DNA of 64,000 nt, from the IMG/VR virus record IMGVR_UViG_3300046534_001374, positions 62,001-126,000 of that record; one strand, given 5' to 3'. The notes beneath the pieces are model-generated. The model had not been told where the DNA came from and searched no databases. It saw only the letters and a program-made list of their open reading frames with translations. The position numbers were made by a program, and so were the translations under genes. Position 1 is the stretch's first letter; every line of letters begins with the position of its first letter. The stretch comes from a virus. Positions 1-8,862 of the stretch are shown in pieces.

Positions 1-31
1 AGTGTTTTGGCCAAGAAAATGAATTAGTATA

Positions 32-2188
32 ATGTTATTTAATCCGCTTACAGATTTTCCTTCTTCCGAAGAAGTTATTAAAGACACAAATTCTATCAAT
101 GCGATAAATTTAAATGGTCAACGATATCTATTTGCCGTGTGGTTGGATAATGGCAAACAAAAAATTCAAATACCAAGCAAATATCTTAATGAATTAAAAA
201 TAGTTGATACTTTGTCTGAGTTTAAAACTTCTGGATCTCTTACCTACAGAGACCCAAATTTTAGTATTTTTAGATTGTTGTCCAAATTGGTTAATATATT
301 AGATGACGGCTGTATCAAAAATACCGAAGCCGAACGACAGAAAGTTACAGATTTTGCTTTTAGAGGTTCTGGTAGTGAGAGAATACATATTAAACTGTTG
401 CCTATATCGGGTGATGGTGATGTTGATGTGTTGAAAACTCAACAAAAAATGTCTTCAGGCGGATGGACTATTAAACAAACTTTCGTTATAACTAAAATCG
501 AAAACACCCCTTCTCCGCTTTCTGCGAAAAACTACCGAATCGACTTTGAGGATGTAATAACGCACGTATTAGAGAGTTACAGAATTACGGAATTCCCATG
601 TAGTTCAATTGGGAAGAACGGAATTCCTGAAGAAATAGTTTCGGTGTCTGATTCTCAAACGGGAACGACCAAACCAGATAAACCCGCAATCGAACCGGAT
701 GGGTCGAAACAAGAAACGAGTTCGGGTGAGGGTATTTCGGGTTCCCCTACGGAAACACCTCCTTCGGAAAACTCCCCCAATACAGCCGCTCAGGAGGCTT
801 CTGGTGCTAGCGCGGACCCAGAAGAGACATCTAATGAGACATCGGGCTATCCGACACACGGAGAAGGAAAAAACTCCGTTGATGCCGCAAAAACGGGAGA
901 GGCTATTTATTGGATTATCCATAAAGCATTAACAGAATATTACGTTAAAACTGGATTTGATGTTCGGGGATACTTACCTAAGATCAAATTTAAAAATGGT
1001 GAATATGTTGTTGACGATATTGAATTAAAAGGCAAAAAGACTAACCGCATCAAGACCAAAACAGGTATGGTGAAGACGGTGCTTGACAAGAATCCTGAAG
1101 ATGTGTGGGATTTCGGACCTAATGATAGTTTGTTATTAGCCACTCTAAATGGAGTGGGTGGCACCCATTTACTGTTAGACAAATTTCTAAAGATTCATGT
1201 TTCGGGCGTTGAACACGAAAAATCTGAATTCCTAGATCCCGAAAATAAATCACTCTCAAATCTTAACTGGGAACCTTGCTTATTACATAAAACTAGACCC
1301 GCCAACGAAAACGATAGCCTCACAATAACACTAAGACCCATCTCCTCATGGATGAATAACTTTGGATCTCTTGATGGGGATATTGGCGATGAATATATGG
1401 ACTCTTTCACCTTCAAAAACGAAGAGGATTTTATAAACAAAAGCCTCGGAACTATTAAAGGGTTTATAAACAATTTAACCTTTTGTGAAAATATTGATGC
1501 TAAGGCAAAAAACGTAGCCACACCTATTGATAGGTTTGTTTACGATCCTTTAAGTCCTGAAGACTCTGTTAAATTTATTGTTCCTCATATTGCAGAGCAC
1601 AATGGCCCTAGAAAAGCATACATAGCTGAAGTTGAAGGTGGTTTTGAATATTGTAAAAAATATGTGTCCGAACTATATATTAAAGCTTTCGCACCTAAAA
1701 AAGATTCAAAACACAGACACGGTATGGTCAATATTGATGACGACCAGAATCTAAAGAATCAAGATGCCAATGTTAAAATTAGAATCCAAAATAGAATACC
1801 AACTAAAACTTCTTTGGTTGCTTTGGGTAGAAATCGTCTGATTAAAAATATCATATTCTTTAATGATCTTTTAAGCTTTAGAATAGAAGGCTCTACCCAT
1901 AGACAAAGTGGCAACTTCTTTAGTGTTGACCTAGCTGGCGGAACGGACCCCTTTGACGAAAATCTAAATAGATTGCTCGGTGTTTGGTGGTGCGCGCAGG
2001 TAACTCACGAAATCGATTTTCGAGATAACACATATATGAACGAGATCACTGGAGTTAAATTCCATAGATACAACTCAGATATTGAAAGCCTACCTACGGA
2101 TAACTCCGAAGATTTAGATATAGGTATTCCTAGACCTTCTGATGGGCTAACATTACCTAGTGGTATTGGCGATACTGTAATTTCTTAA
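32..2188 (+). CDS. Putative baseplate hub-type virion protein
   Basis: 718 aa. It has three parts: an N-terminal folded region (about 1-200), a low-complexity linker (about 205-280) rich in Ser, Thr, Pro, Glu and Gly, and a C-terminal region of about 430 residues. The last 130 residues include the pattern GNFFSVDL...RLLGVWWCAQVTHEIDF, which resembles the ends of gp27-like hub proteins that seat a spike. This is a weak family-level impression, not a firm match. It is the only large plus-strand gene among minus-strand virion genes, and its stop codon overlaps the stop of the convergent gene at 2185. A general virion structural protein is the fallback call. Confidence 0.45.
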   Translation: MLFNPLTDFPSSEEVIKDTNSINAINLNGQRYLFAVWLDNGKQKIQIPSKYLNELKIVDTLSEFKTSGSLTYRDPNFSIFRLLSKLVNILDDGCIKNTEAERQKVTDFAFRGSGSERIHIKLLPISGDGDVDVLKTQQKMSSGGWTIKQTFVITKIENTPSPLSAKNYRIDFEDVITHVLESYRITEFPCSSIGKNGIPEEIVSVSDSQTGTTKPDKPAIEPDGSKQETSSGEGISGSPTETPPSENSPNTAAQEASGASADPEETSNETSGYPTHGEGKNSVDAAKTGEAIYWIIHKALTEYYVKTGFDVRGYLPKIKFKNGEYVVDDIELKGKKTNRIKTKTGMVKTVLDKNPEDVWDFGPNDSLLLATLNGVGGTHLLLDKFLKIHVSGVEHEKSEFLDPENKSLSNLNWEPCLLHKTRPANENDSLTITLRPISSWMNNFGSLDGDIGDEYMDSFTFKNEEDFINKSLGTIKGFINNLTFCENIDAKAKNVATPIDRFVYDPLSPEDSVKFIVPHIAEHNGPRKAYIAEVEGGFEYCKKYVSELYIKAFAPKKDSKHRHGMVNIDDDQNLKNQDANVKIRIQNRIPTKTSLVALGRNRLIKNIIFFNDLLSFRIEGSTHRQSGNFFSVDLAGGTDPFDENLNRLLGVWWCAQVTHEIDFRDNTYMNEITGVKFHRYNSDIESLPTDNSEDLDIGIPRPSDGLTLPSGIGDTVIS

Positions 2189-4197
2189 TAGGTGGGTATA
2201 TTGTAGTTTTGAACGTAATGGGTGTGTCGTAAACTCTTAGTAGTTTCATTTGATGAACCGCCATTGAAAATATTTGTATCGCCTCTGTCTGGAGCGTCAT
2301 TACTAGCTAGTGTGGCCGCAGTGATTGCTTGTGCATTTTCTTTATTGGCTGCTAACATTTCTAAATGTCTTTTATTACTCAGTTCCGTTTCTTCTCTTGC
2401 ACGATCTTTTAGTGCTTTTTGTTCTTTTTCGTATTTCTTTTTAGCTACCCGTTCACCAGACTCCTTAGCAAGGGCATCAGATTCTACCAACGCTTCATAC
2501 AATGCCTTCTCTATACCAACTGTATCGATTGTATCAACACCAGCTTTATCGAGATCAAACCCGTCAAGTCCAAGAACACCTAGAGCCTGTTGTGTAGCCC
2601 ATGGTAATTTTTTTATTACCGCATTAGCTGCCGTCTGTATTGCTAGTGGAATGGTGTTAATGAATTCTGTGATAGAATTCACAGCGTAAGAGAAGCGGAG
2701 TTTAAACCTTAAGATTGATTTTGTAAATGTATTTTTAATTTCTCTAAAGAAAAGACTTTGTGCGAATATATCCCAGATGTTCTTCATGCCATCTAAAACA
2801 GCACCCCAGAATTTCTTAAATAACCCAAAATACCATACCCCAAAATTCTTAATAACATCAACGCTCTTGCTGGCGAATTTCAAACCACCTCCATTTCTAA
2901 AGAAATCAAACGTGGCAATGACCCACCCAATGGCTGGCCCAAATAACATTTCACCACCTTCTTTTAATAGATCAATCGCGTCATCAACATCCCCGCCATT
3001 TTTAGCAGTGAACAACCCGAAAACCCCTTTGAATAGATTTGTGATTCCTTTGAAGAACTTGTTATTCATGAACCATGCCTTAATACCTGCGAAAAATCCC
3101 TTGCCTTGATTTTGTCTTTGGTCCCTAGTGGTTGTTAAATCCCTATAAGCAGAGAATAAATCTATACCTAAAGCCACTGCGTTTCCGATTACAGGAATTA
3201 TCGGCGCAATACCCGCTGCAATATCAAGCATACCCCCTACCACGTCACCATCTTTAAATCTAGAATAGGCAAAGCCAAACGAGATAATAGACCCCAATCC
3301 GGGAATTGCACTAAATGCAATTCTCGCACCCTTGCCCGCAAATTTACCCAATTTACCCAATTTACCCAAACCTACTTTTAATAAACCTATGACGTTTTTA
3401 AACATACCCTTTGCGGGTAACTTGCCTGTCACAAAATTAAAAATACCTTTTAAGCCACCACCCACCTTTTTGAGTATGGGCTTAAAAACGTTATCCATCA
3501 AGTTAGTTAAAATACCAGCCCCGAATTTAAAAATAGATGTTCCGATCATTTTTAAAGTTCCCTTCAACCTACCATCGGTCATAAAACCTTCAAAAAGTAA
3601 AGCGGCACCAACAGCTAAGGCACCAACAGCTACGCCAGCCATGGCTAACCATTTTAAAATTCCACCCAATTTACCTTTGGGTTTTTCCGAATCTCTACCC
3701 GATAATGAAACATTAGTTGCTGATACCGAACCCAATTTTTCTAATAAACCTTCTTGAACACTTGCGATATGCACGGGCATAGCTTTTCCTGTTCTTTCGG
3801 TTGTGAAATCATCGGGCAACGGTGGTGGTGTAGCTACACCCATGTTTAAACTTTTAAGAACTCTAGGAAGAATATGTGCAAGAACAACTTCTTTGGGTGG
3901 GTCTTTTGGGTTTTCGGTTGTAAACTTGTTATCGCTTGCGACTGTTTGGAGATTAACTTTATTTTCAAAGTTATCTATAAAAGTGTTTAATGCCTTTTCG
4001 TATCTCTTTTTGAAATTAGTAAACTTACTACTATTAATCTGAAATATATCAGACATAGCAAATGGTTTATTGTCAGTGGAAATACTTTTAAGCTTATCGA
4101 AAAATGGCACAAATGCACTCGAAAGCTGATCTTCGAAATAGCCATTCCCTTTCGCTGCATCCAATACGGATGCTATTTCTGCTAAATTCAGTTCCAT
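2185..4197 (-). CDS. Virion protein with hydrophobic segments, tape-measure-like
   Basis: 670 aa. The N-terminal ~170 residues are soluble. Hydrophobic and glycine-rich stretches follow near residues 180-215 (LAMAGVAVGALAVGAALL) and 290-350 (a GLGSIISFGFAYSRFKDGD-type segment). The C-terminus is charged and coiled-coil-like (about 590-640, rich in Lys, Glu and Ala). Alternating hydrophobic segments and coiled coil fit a tail tape measure or a tail-internal protein injected through the membrane; T4 gp29 is of similar length. A 9-bp unit (AATTTACCC) repeats three times near 3342-3371, encoding a repeated LGK. Start ATG at 4197 has a TAATTA start signal 6 nt upstream, and the upstream gene on this strand ends 9 bp away. 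Confidence 0.45.
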   Translation of the reverse strand: MELNLAEIASVLDAAKGNGYFEDQLSSAFVPFFDKLKSISTDNKPFAMSDIFQINSSKFTNFKKRYEKALNTFIDNFENKVNLQTVASDNKFTTENPKDPPKEVVLAHILPRVLKSLNMGVATPPPLPDDFTTERTGKAMPVHIASVQEGLLEKLGSVSATNVSLSGRDSEKPKGKLGGILKWLAMAGVAVGALAVGAALLFEGFMTDGRLKGTLKMIGTSIFKFGAGILTNLMDNVFKPILKKVGGGLKGIFNFVTGKLPAKGMFKNVIGLLKVGLGKLGKLGKFAGKGARIAFSAIPGLGSIISFGFAYSRFKDGDVVGGMLDIAAGIAPIIPVIGNAVALGIDLFSAYRDLTTTRDQRQNQGKGFFAGIKAWFMNNKFFKGITNLFKGVFGLFTAKNGGDVDDAIDLLKEGGEMLFGPAIGWVIATFDFFRNGGGLKFASKSVDVIKNFGVWYFGLFKKFWGAVLDGMKNIWDIFAQSLFFREIKNTFTKSILRFKLRFSYAVNSITEFINTIPLAIQTAANAVIKKLPWATQQALGVLGLDGFDLDKAGVDTIDTVGIEKALYEALVESDALAKESGERVAKKKYEKEQKALKDRAREETELSNKRHLEMLAANKENAQAITAATLASNDAPDRGDTNIFNGGSSNETTKSLRHTHYVQNYNIPTY

Positions 4198-4206
4198 CTA
4201 ATTTAA

Positions 4207-5823
4207 TTAGTAAACATAGAAGGGTGTGCTCATACCTCCTTCTGATTTTGTCTTCTTAAGCCAATCGGAGAGTTCTTTTCTCTCCTCAAGACCTTGTGCC
4301 AAAAGATCATTACCGTTGATTTGCAATCCGCCAATAGTCGATCCGCCAAATTTGGTTAATGTATTACCCATAATAATTTTGGTCAATGCTGTAGAATAAT
4401 CTTGAACCCAAGTTTCGGAAATCATTTGTGATATAGATCTCTCTAAGTTAATACCTAACAGGTAACACCCATTTCGGTAAATCCCGCCACTTCTATTTTT
4501 AAAGATCTTCAGTCTCTGGGTAGTGGGGTTAAAATCAAAACTAGTTTTATTACCACCACCAAATCGCTCACGCATCATCTCCATCATCGACATGCTTAGT
4601 TCATGCGTTACTATGTCGTATCCGTATCTGTTGAAATTTCTACCACCAGAGCCATTATACCCGAAAGTTTGTTGTGCTATGATATACTCAAAGCTGAATA
4701 ACCCAATTCCGAAATTGTTCGAAGACATAGGGGCAACCTCAAATACACCAGATATTTTTCGACTCTCGCCTCTGTCGTGATCTTGGTAAATATCAAAAGG
4801 CTCAACTCTAGTATCATACACCAAGGTTGTTACGTTTTTATTAAACTCTACATTTGCCGAAATGGGGTTGGCCGTATCTGGGACTGTATTATTATCGGTA
4901 ACCAATTTGAAACCAGTATTCTTGTCGATATCAAAAGTCCCTACTAATCCTTCGGGTAATGCGAAGTCGTTAACAAATTCAATACTAGCAGTAATATAAC
5001 CACAAGTGTCTAGCTTGCGATCTAAGACGTTGAAGGTTCCCCCTTTGCCTGTATTCAATATTATGGTCTGTAACCCCTCCACGGTGCAGTTAGGGACACT
5101 TGTTACCACAAGGTGTGTTGCTAATGATGGGTCGAAATCGGGATATAACGTTTCATCCACACCCCACCATTCCCAAGCAGAAATACACGGATCTTTATCC
5201 TCCCAACTAATCGGATAGAATTCGGCGATACCGTTTTCAACTTTGACCCAAACATCCAGAACAGGGGAAAGGGATTCTTGAGGAGGATAAGACTCTAAAG
5301 GGGTTATCGTTACCGAGTTAGCATCACAAACTTCAAAAGACCAAGGGTCGGTTGGTTCATAAGTTATTGCAATCGACCCCGTAGTTTCTGTGGCCGAAAC
5401 CGTGAGGCCAGAATCAATCAGCGAGACGCCATTTCCGATAAGGGTAGTCTCTACGGTTTCTCCCGAAACATATTCAGTCTCGATAACATCGCCTGTAAGC
5501 GCAGGGTTTGCGTCTACTCCTGTCTGGCATTGACAGTTGGTGACTATTTCATCCAATCTAATTGAACAACCATCATCTAATGCATCGTCGCAAAATAAAA
5601 CATATTCACGATCATAACCAGCATACCTTGAATATAAATCAATTGCCTCGTCTATGTTATTTGCAATTGCTTCATCTGTAGCATTAATCTTGGACAAAGG
5701 TGCCCCGAGACGGATTTTGATTCTATTAGCAAGGTCTTCGTAAGACTTGATGGAAGAATTCCTATAAGTGGAACCACTCCAGTTATCTGGTAGAACGTTA
5801 TTGGTTGTAATTTCAGAAGCCAT
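4207..5823 (-). CDS. T4-like neck/tail-completion type virion protein
   Basis: 538 aa. Residues 25-75 carry the pattern 'LANRIKIRLGAP...AIANNIDEAIDLYSRY', typical of a family of T4-like virion proteins (often annotated neck or collar proteins) that begin with a helical 'LGAP...D..I...ID.A...Y' block and end in an aromatic PFYVY-like tail. The middle (about 90-340) is Asp/Thr-rich beta sequence and may be an inserted decoration domain. The gene sits next to tape-measure-like and hub-assembly genes. ATG at 5823 has a TAATTA start signal 6 nt upstream. The 76-bp inverted repeat element at 5859-5934 separates it from the divergent gene at 5977. Confidence 0.5.
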   Translation of the reverse strand: MASEITTNNVLPDNWSGSTYRNSSIKSYEDLANRIKIRLGAPLSKINATDEAIANNIDEAIDLYSRYAGYDREYVLFCDDALDDGCSIRLDEIVTNCQCQTGVDANPALTGDVIETEYVSGETVETTLIGNGVSLIDSGLTVSATETTGSIAITYEPTDPWSFEVCDANSVTITPLESYPPQESLSPVLDVWVKVENGIAEFYPISWEDKDPCISAWEWWGVDETLYPDFDPSLATHLVVTSVPNCTVEGLQTIILNTGKGGTFNVLDRKLDTCGYITASIEFVNDFALPEGLVGTFDIDKNTGFKLVTDNNTVPDTANPISANVEFNKNVTTLVYDTRVEPFDIYQDHDRGESRKISGVFEVAPMSSNNFGIGLFSFEYIIAQQTFGYNGSGGRNFNRYGYDIVTHELSMSMMEMMRERFGGGNKTSFDFNPTTQRLKIFKNRSGGIYRNGCYLLGINLERSISQMISETWVQDYSTALTKIIMGNTLTKFGGSTIGGLQINGNDLLAQGLEERKELSDWLKKTKSEGGMSTPFYVY

Positions 5824-5858
5824 TACCTTTAATTAGGCTTTTGGTATTGTATCAATCC

Positions 5859-5934
5859 AACAAGACGTGAGAGAGCGACGATCTGCCGCTAGTAAAGTTT
5901 ATGGTTATATTAGATCGCGTTTTAATTCTGCGTT
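5859..5934 (-). repeat. Shortened, inverted copy of the cassette repeat (R0)
   Basis: On the minus strand this 76-bp block matches the 49.6-52.4 kb repeat over TTAAAACGCGATCTAATATAA, TAGCGG, AGATCGTCGCTCTCTCACG and the terminal CTTGTT. It lacks about 35 bp, including one CGCGATCTAA copy and the CCGAAC/GTTCGG hairpin. Its TTTATGAACG end matches the left end of copy R1 at 49563-49572. It lies between two divergent genes, as the full copies do. Confidence 0.85.
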
Positions 5935-5976
5935 CATAAACATTGATTAAACCCAACCTAAACCTTAATTACAATT

Positions 5977-6801
5977 ATGGCAAAAAAAGAATCTGAAAAG
6001 TTCACCTCAATTATTGAATCACTTAAAAAGATTAACGATTCTAAGAGAATTAGTTTTAAACTACCGTCCTCTAAGATCGAGGTTGAATTAAATCCACTAC
6101 AAGCAAAGCACATTTCACAAATCAACAGTTCGTTTATGGCTGGTGGTAGTGACGGAACCTTTGCGGCTAGCTTTATCGGTTTATTGAAGAGGTTACTAAC
6201 TGATGTATTGATTCTTCCTGAAGGAAATACCTTCAAAGATTTTGATACTATTGATATGCATTATATCTTGTTCAAAATGAGAGAACTGATCGATCCGATT
6301 TTTAATATAAAATCTGGTGATGGTGAAAATGATATTGCAATCGATATTAAAAACCATATTAAAAATCTTGATAAACTTAAAAACATCAAAAAAGAAATCA
6401 CTTTCGGTAATACTTCTTGTAAAGTTACATTACAGTTACCTAGCTTCGAACATTACGCCAAGTATAGTAAATTCATCGAGATAGCCCACAAAAGCGCCAG
6501 AGATCAAAAAAAACCTAATTTTGAGAATCTTACCAAGGATGTCTTCTCTTTTAGTATATTAACGTATATCTATAAATTGTCGGTTATTGTCGATAAGGAA
6601 GAACATGAATTTATTTTCTCTGAAGAGACACCAGCGAACCAATCAGAAATTCTTGATCACATACCTAAAGACGAATACTCGGAAATCTTCAAATCTATTT
6701 CCAAATTAACAGAACCTATCCAAAAATGTCTAGAAACAGATGTCGAAGATGTTTCTATTCCTATCGACCATACATTTCTGATTCAGAACATGGATAGTTA
6801 A
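5977..6801 (+). CDS. gp26-like baseplate hub assembly protein (T4_baseplate family)
   Basis: 274 aa. Residues 24-45 (ISFKLPSSKIEVELNPLQAK) follow the opening of T4 gp26-type proteins, in which a short beta strand with polar ends leads into a helix. A second beta segment near 145-165 (CKVTLQLPSFEHYAKY) and a helical C-terminus ending in 'ISKLTEPIQKCLETDVEDVS' follow the same plan. In T4 such proteins help assemble the baseplate hub, and some are not in the finished virion. ATG at 5977 has a TAATTA start signal 5 nt upstream. Its 3' end overlaps the convergent propeller gene by 4 bp. Confidence 0.55.
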   Translation: MAKKESEKFTSIIESLKKINDSKRISFKLPSSKIEVELNPLQAKHISQINSSFMAGGSDGTFAASFIGLLKRLLTDVLILPEGNTFKDFDTIDMHYILFKMRELIDPIFNIKSGDGENDIAIDIKNHIKNLDKLKNIKKEITFGNTSCKVTLQLPSFEHYAKYSKFIEIAHKSARDQKKPNFENLTKDVFSFSILTYIYKLSVIVDKEEHEFIFSEETPANQSEILDHIPKDEYSEIFKSISKLTEPIQKCLETDVEDVSIPIDHTFLIQNMDS

Positions 6802-8861
6802 AATTCAACCTTTAATATTTTAGTTGCACTACCCGCAGCAAAATATATACTATTTCCTACAGTTACCGCATATGTGAACCAATTGCCACTTGCTCCGAAA
6901 TCATCCTTTATGTCCTCAAGACTGACCCATCCGATTTCATCAGTTGCAGGATTAATCCAAAATAAATATGGCATCTGCCACGGAGTCGAATAAATTAAAC
7001 CATTCGGACCCTCCACTGTGGAAAAACTTTTTGACAGTGTTGCTGAATATAGTTCGGTCGGCAGGGGAATCTCTTCGGCCATTTCAGTATCTGGATTTAT
7101 TTTAAGTATCGCGTTTGCGTGTCTAGGCATCGCATAGATACACTGATTTACACTTGAAAGAGCACCCCCGCTATATTTAGCTGTATAAGCTCCGTTGTTA
7201 AAATCTATTGGTTGTCCTATTGGTGGAATTTCGGCATTACCGTCTAATGTATCCAAACCTTGTTTTGCGGTCATCGTAAACGGATCAATTATACTGATCC
7301 TATCGCTAGTGAATGGAATTCCGAAGACTTTTCCATTATTAGCAGTTACCGCACCCCAATATCTATCAAAGGTATAATCCGCATACGATTCCCAGTCGGT
7401 TCTAATACTATAAAAAGGCCCAGAACGATCTATATCAAAAAGTATATTTGTGTTTATTTGTGTTTCTAAATCATGAATAAATACTCTGTTAGTTGTCCCC
7501 GAGAATGTTGTTAAAAACAGTTTACCTTGTGATTCGGCAATCCCTCTAGTCTGCCATGCAGAACCACTAGTATCTAGGGTTAGTGTTTCCCCTGAAGCAT
7601 CTATGATTAGAATACCCCCAGCGGCATGTGGTGCTGCATATATCAATCCGTTTGAGGCTACTAAAGAACTTACCCACTTTTGGCTGCTCGAAGTAATCCC
7701 CGATACAGAAGGCCCAAAACTCACGGTATCCGTTTCGGGGTCGATTATCATTATTTCGCTAGCTGCGTATGGTGCGGCAATCAACCTCCCGTCCTCCGCT
7801 TGAGAAATGGACCTCCATTTAATAGAAGTCCCTTTGCTGGTGAGGTCACCAAACGTGCTAATGTTCTTTATTTCTGCGGGTATTGTTTCTGCGGATATTG
7901 TAGGGCCGTATTCGATATATAAATCCCCCTCCTTTTGGCAATCGATTTGGTCTACCTCTGCGCTTGCGGGTAATTCAATTGTATAGCACGACCCCCCAAC
8001 ATAGTTGGGGTATGTTAACTGCTCGAAGAATACAGACCATTTACCATCTTTAGAATACCCCCCTAACAACTCATATGGAAAATCTAACAATTCAATACCA
8101 TCCCAAACTTTTTCTGATAGATCGTATTCATAAATTCTCAAATTCTGAGCTATATCCGAATCAGTTAGAAATAATTCAATTCTACCTTCTTTGGTATTTA
8201 AAACCGCAGAGGTTATGGTTGCTGTTAGATTGGTGGATATTGTTTTGATATTTTCGCCATCAAAGATTCTCAAATTAAATTCTCCTAAAATTTGATCAAT
8301 AATAAATAGTGGATTTTCGTTTTCATCTGAAATTACATTAAAGTAAGACATATACCCCAACGAGAATGTTTCAAAGCTTTTACATGTAGTAAACCAAACT
8401 TGACTTTCCCCCACTAGGACAATCTTATCATAAAAAACATTTACATTTACCAGTTCCAATTCTTCAACTACCAAGCTATCAATGGTTAGAACCGGATTTC
8501 TATCAGAATCAAAAATGAACAGTTTGCCTACGAAGTTTTTCTTGCTGGTTATATTATTCTCGTTTTCAATATCCTTGAATAGGAGATATGCATTACCACA
8601 AACATCCTCAACACATTTAAACAACCTATCTTCCACGATAGATGCATCAACGCATTGCTGGCTGGCTTTGTTAACTAGAGCACTCAGATCCTCAACGGAA
8701 GAGGAGTATGCGGTGTAATTTTGAAAGTCTTGGCTTGCCGCATTCCTTGAATCACAATAGACCCCATTCGTTAACTCGAAAGGTGTCCTGTTTTTTTGAA
8801 CTGTTCGCTCATTAATAAAACTATTAGGATCTCTTACTACTGTTGGGTTATTTTCACTCAC
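6798..8861 (-). CDS. Beta-propeller-like tail-associated protein
   Basis: 687 aa, with several repeats of about 50-60 residues in the second half following the pattern 'G.IYA.P..A..I.IIDP.T', for example GLIYAAPHAAGGILIIDASG and GKVFGIPFTSDRISIIDPFT. This is the look of a beta-propeller of the kelch/SMP-30 style. The N-terminal ~330 residues are beta-rich and Asn/Asp-rich. It directly follows the metallophosphoesterase gene (1 bp gap), so the two are probably co-expressed as surface-exposed tail components. The start is GTG (VSENNP). Receptor or glycan binding is inferred from position and fold only. Confidence 0.5.
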   Translation of the reverse strand: MSENNPTVVRDPNSFINERTVQKNRTPFELTNGVYCDSRNAASQDFQNYTAYSSSVEDLSALVNKASQQCVDASIVEDRLFKCVEDVCGNAYLLFKDIENENNITSKKNFVGKLFIFDSDRNPVLTIDSLVVEELELVNVNVFYDKIVLVGESQVWFTTCKSFETFSLGYMSYFNVISDENENPLFIIDQILGEFNLRIFDGENIKTISTNLTATITSAVLNTKEGRIELFLTDSDIAQNLRIYEYDLSEKVWDGIELLDFPYELLGGYSKDGKWSVFFEQLTYPNYVGGSCYTIELPASAEVDQIDCQKEGDLYIEYGPTISAETIPAEIKNISTFGDLTSKGTSIKWRSISQAEDGRLIAAPYAASEIMIIDPETDTVSFGPSVSGITSSSQKWVSSLVASNGLIYAAPHAAGGILIIDASGETLTLDTSGSAWQTRGIAESQGKLFLTTFSGTTNRVFIHDLETQINTNILFDIDRSGPFYSIRTDWESYADYTFDRYWGAVTANNGKVFGIPFTSDRISIIDPFTMTAKQGLDTLDGNAEIPPIGQPIDFNNGAYTAKYSGGALSSVNQCIYAMPRHANAILKINPDTEMAEEIPLPTELYSATLSKSFSTVEGPNGLIYSTPWQMPYLFWINPATDEIGWVSLEDIKDDFGASGNWFTYAVTVGNSIYFAAGSATKILKVEF

Positions 8862-8862
8862 G

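Noticed and set aside
3332-3757. Plus-strand ORF opposite the tape-measure-like gene
   Set aside because: Pro/Asn/Phe-rich composition is the mirror of the Gly/Lys-rich minus-strand gene; no start signal.
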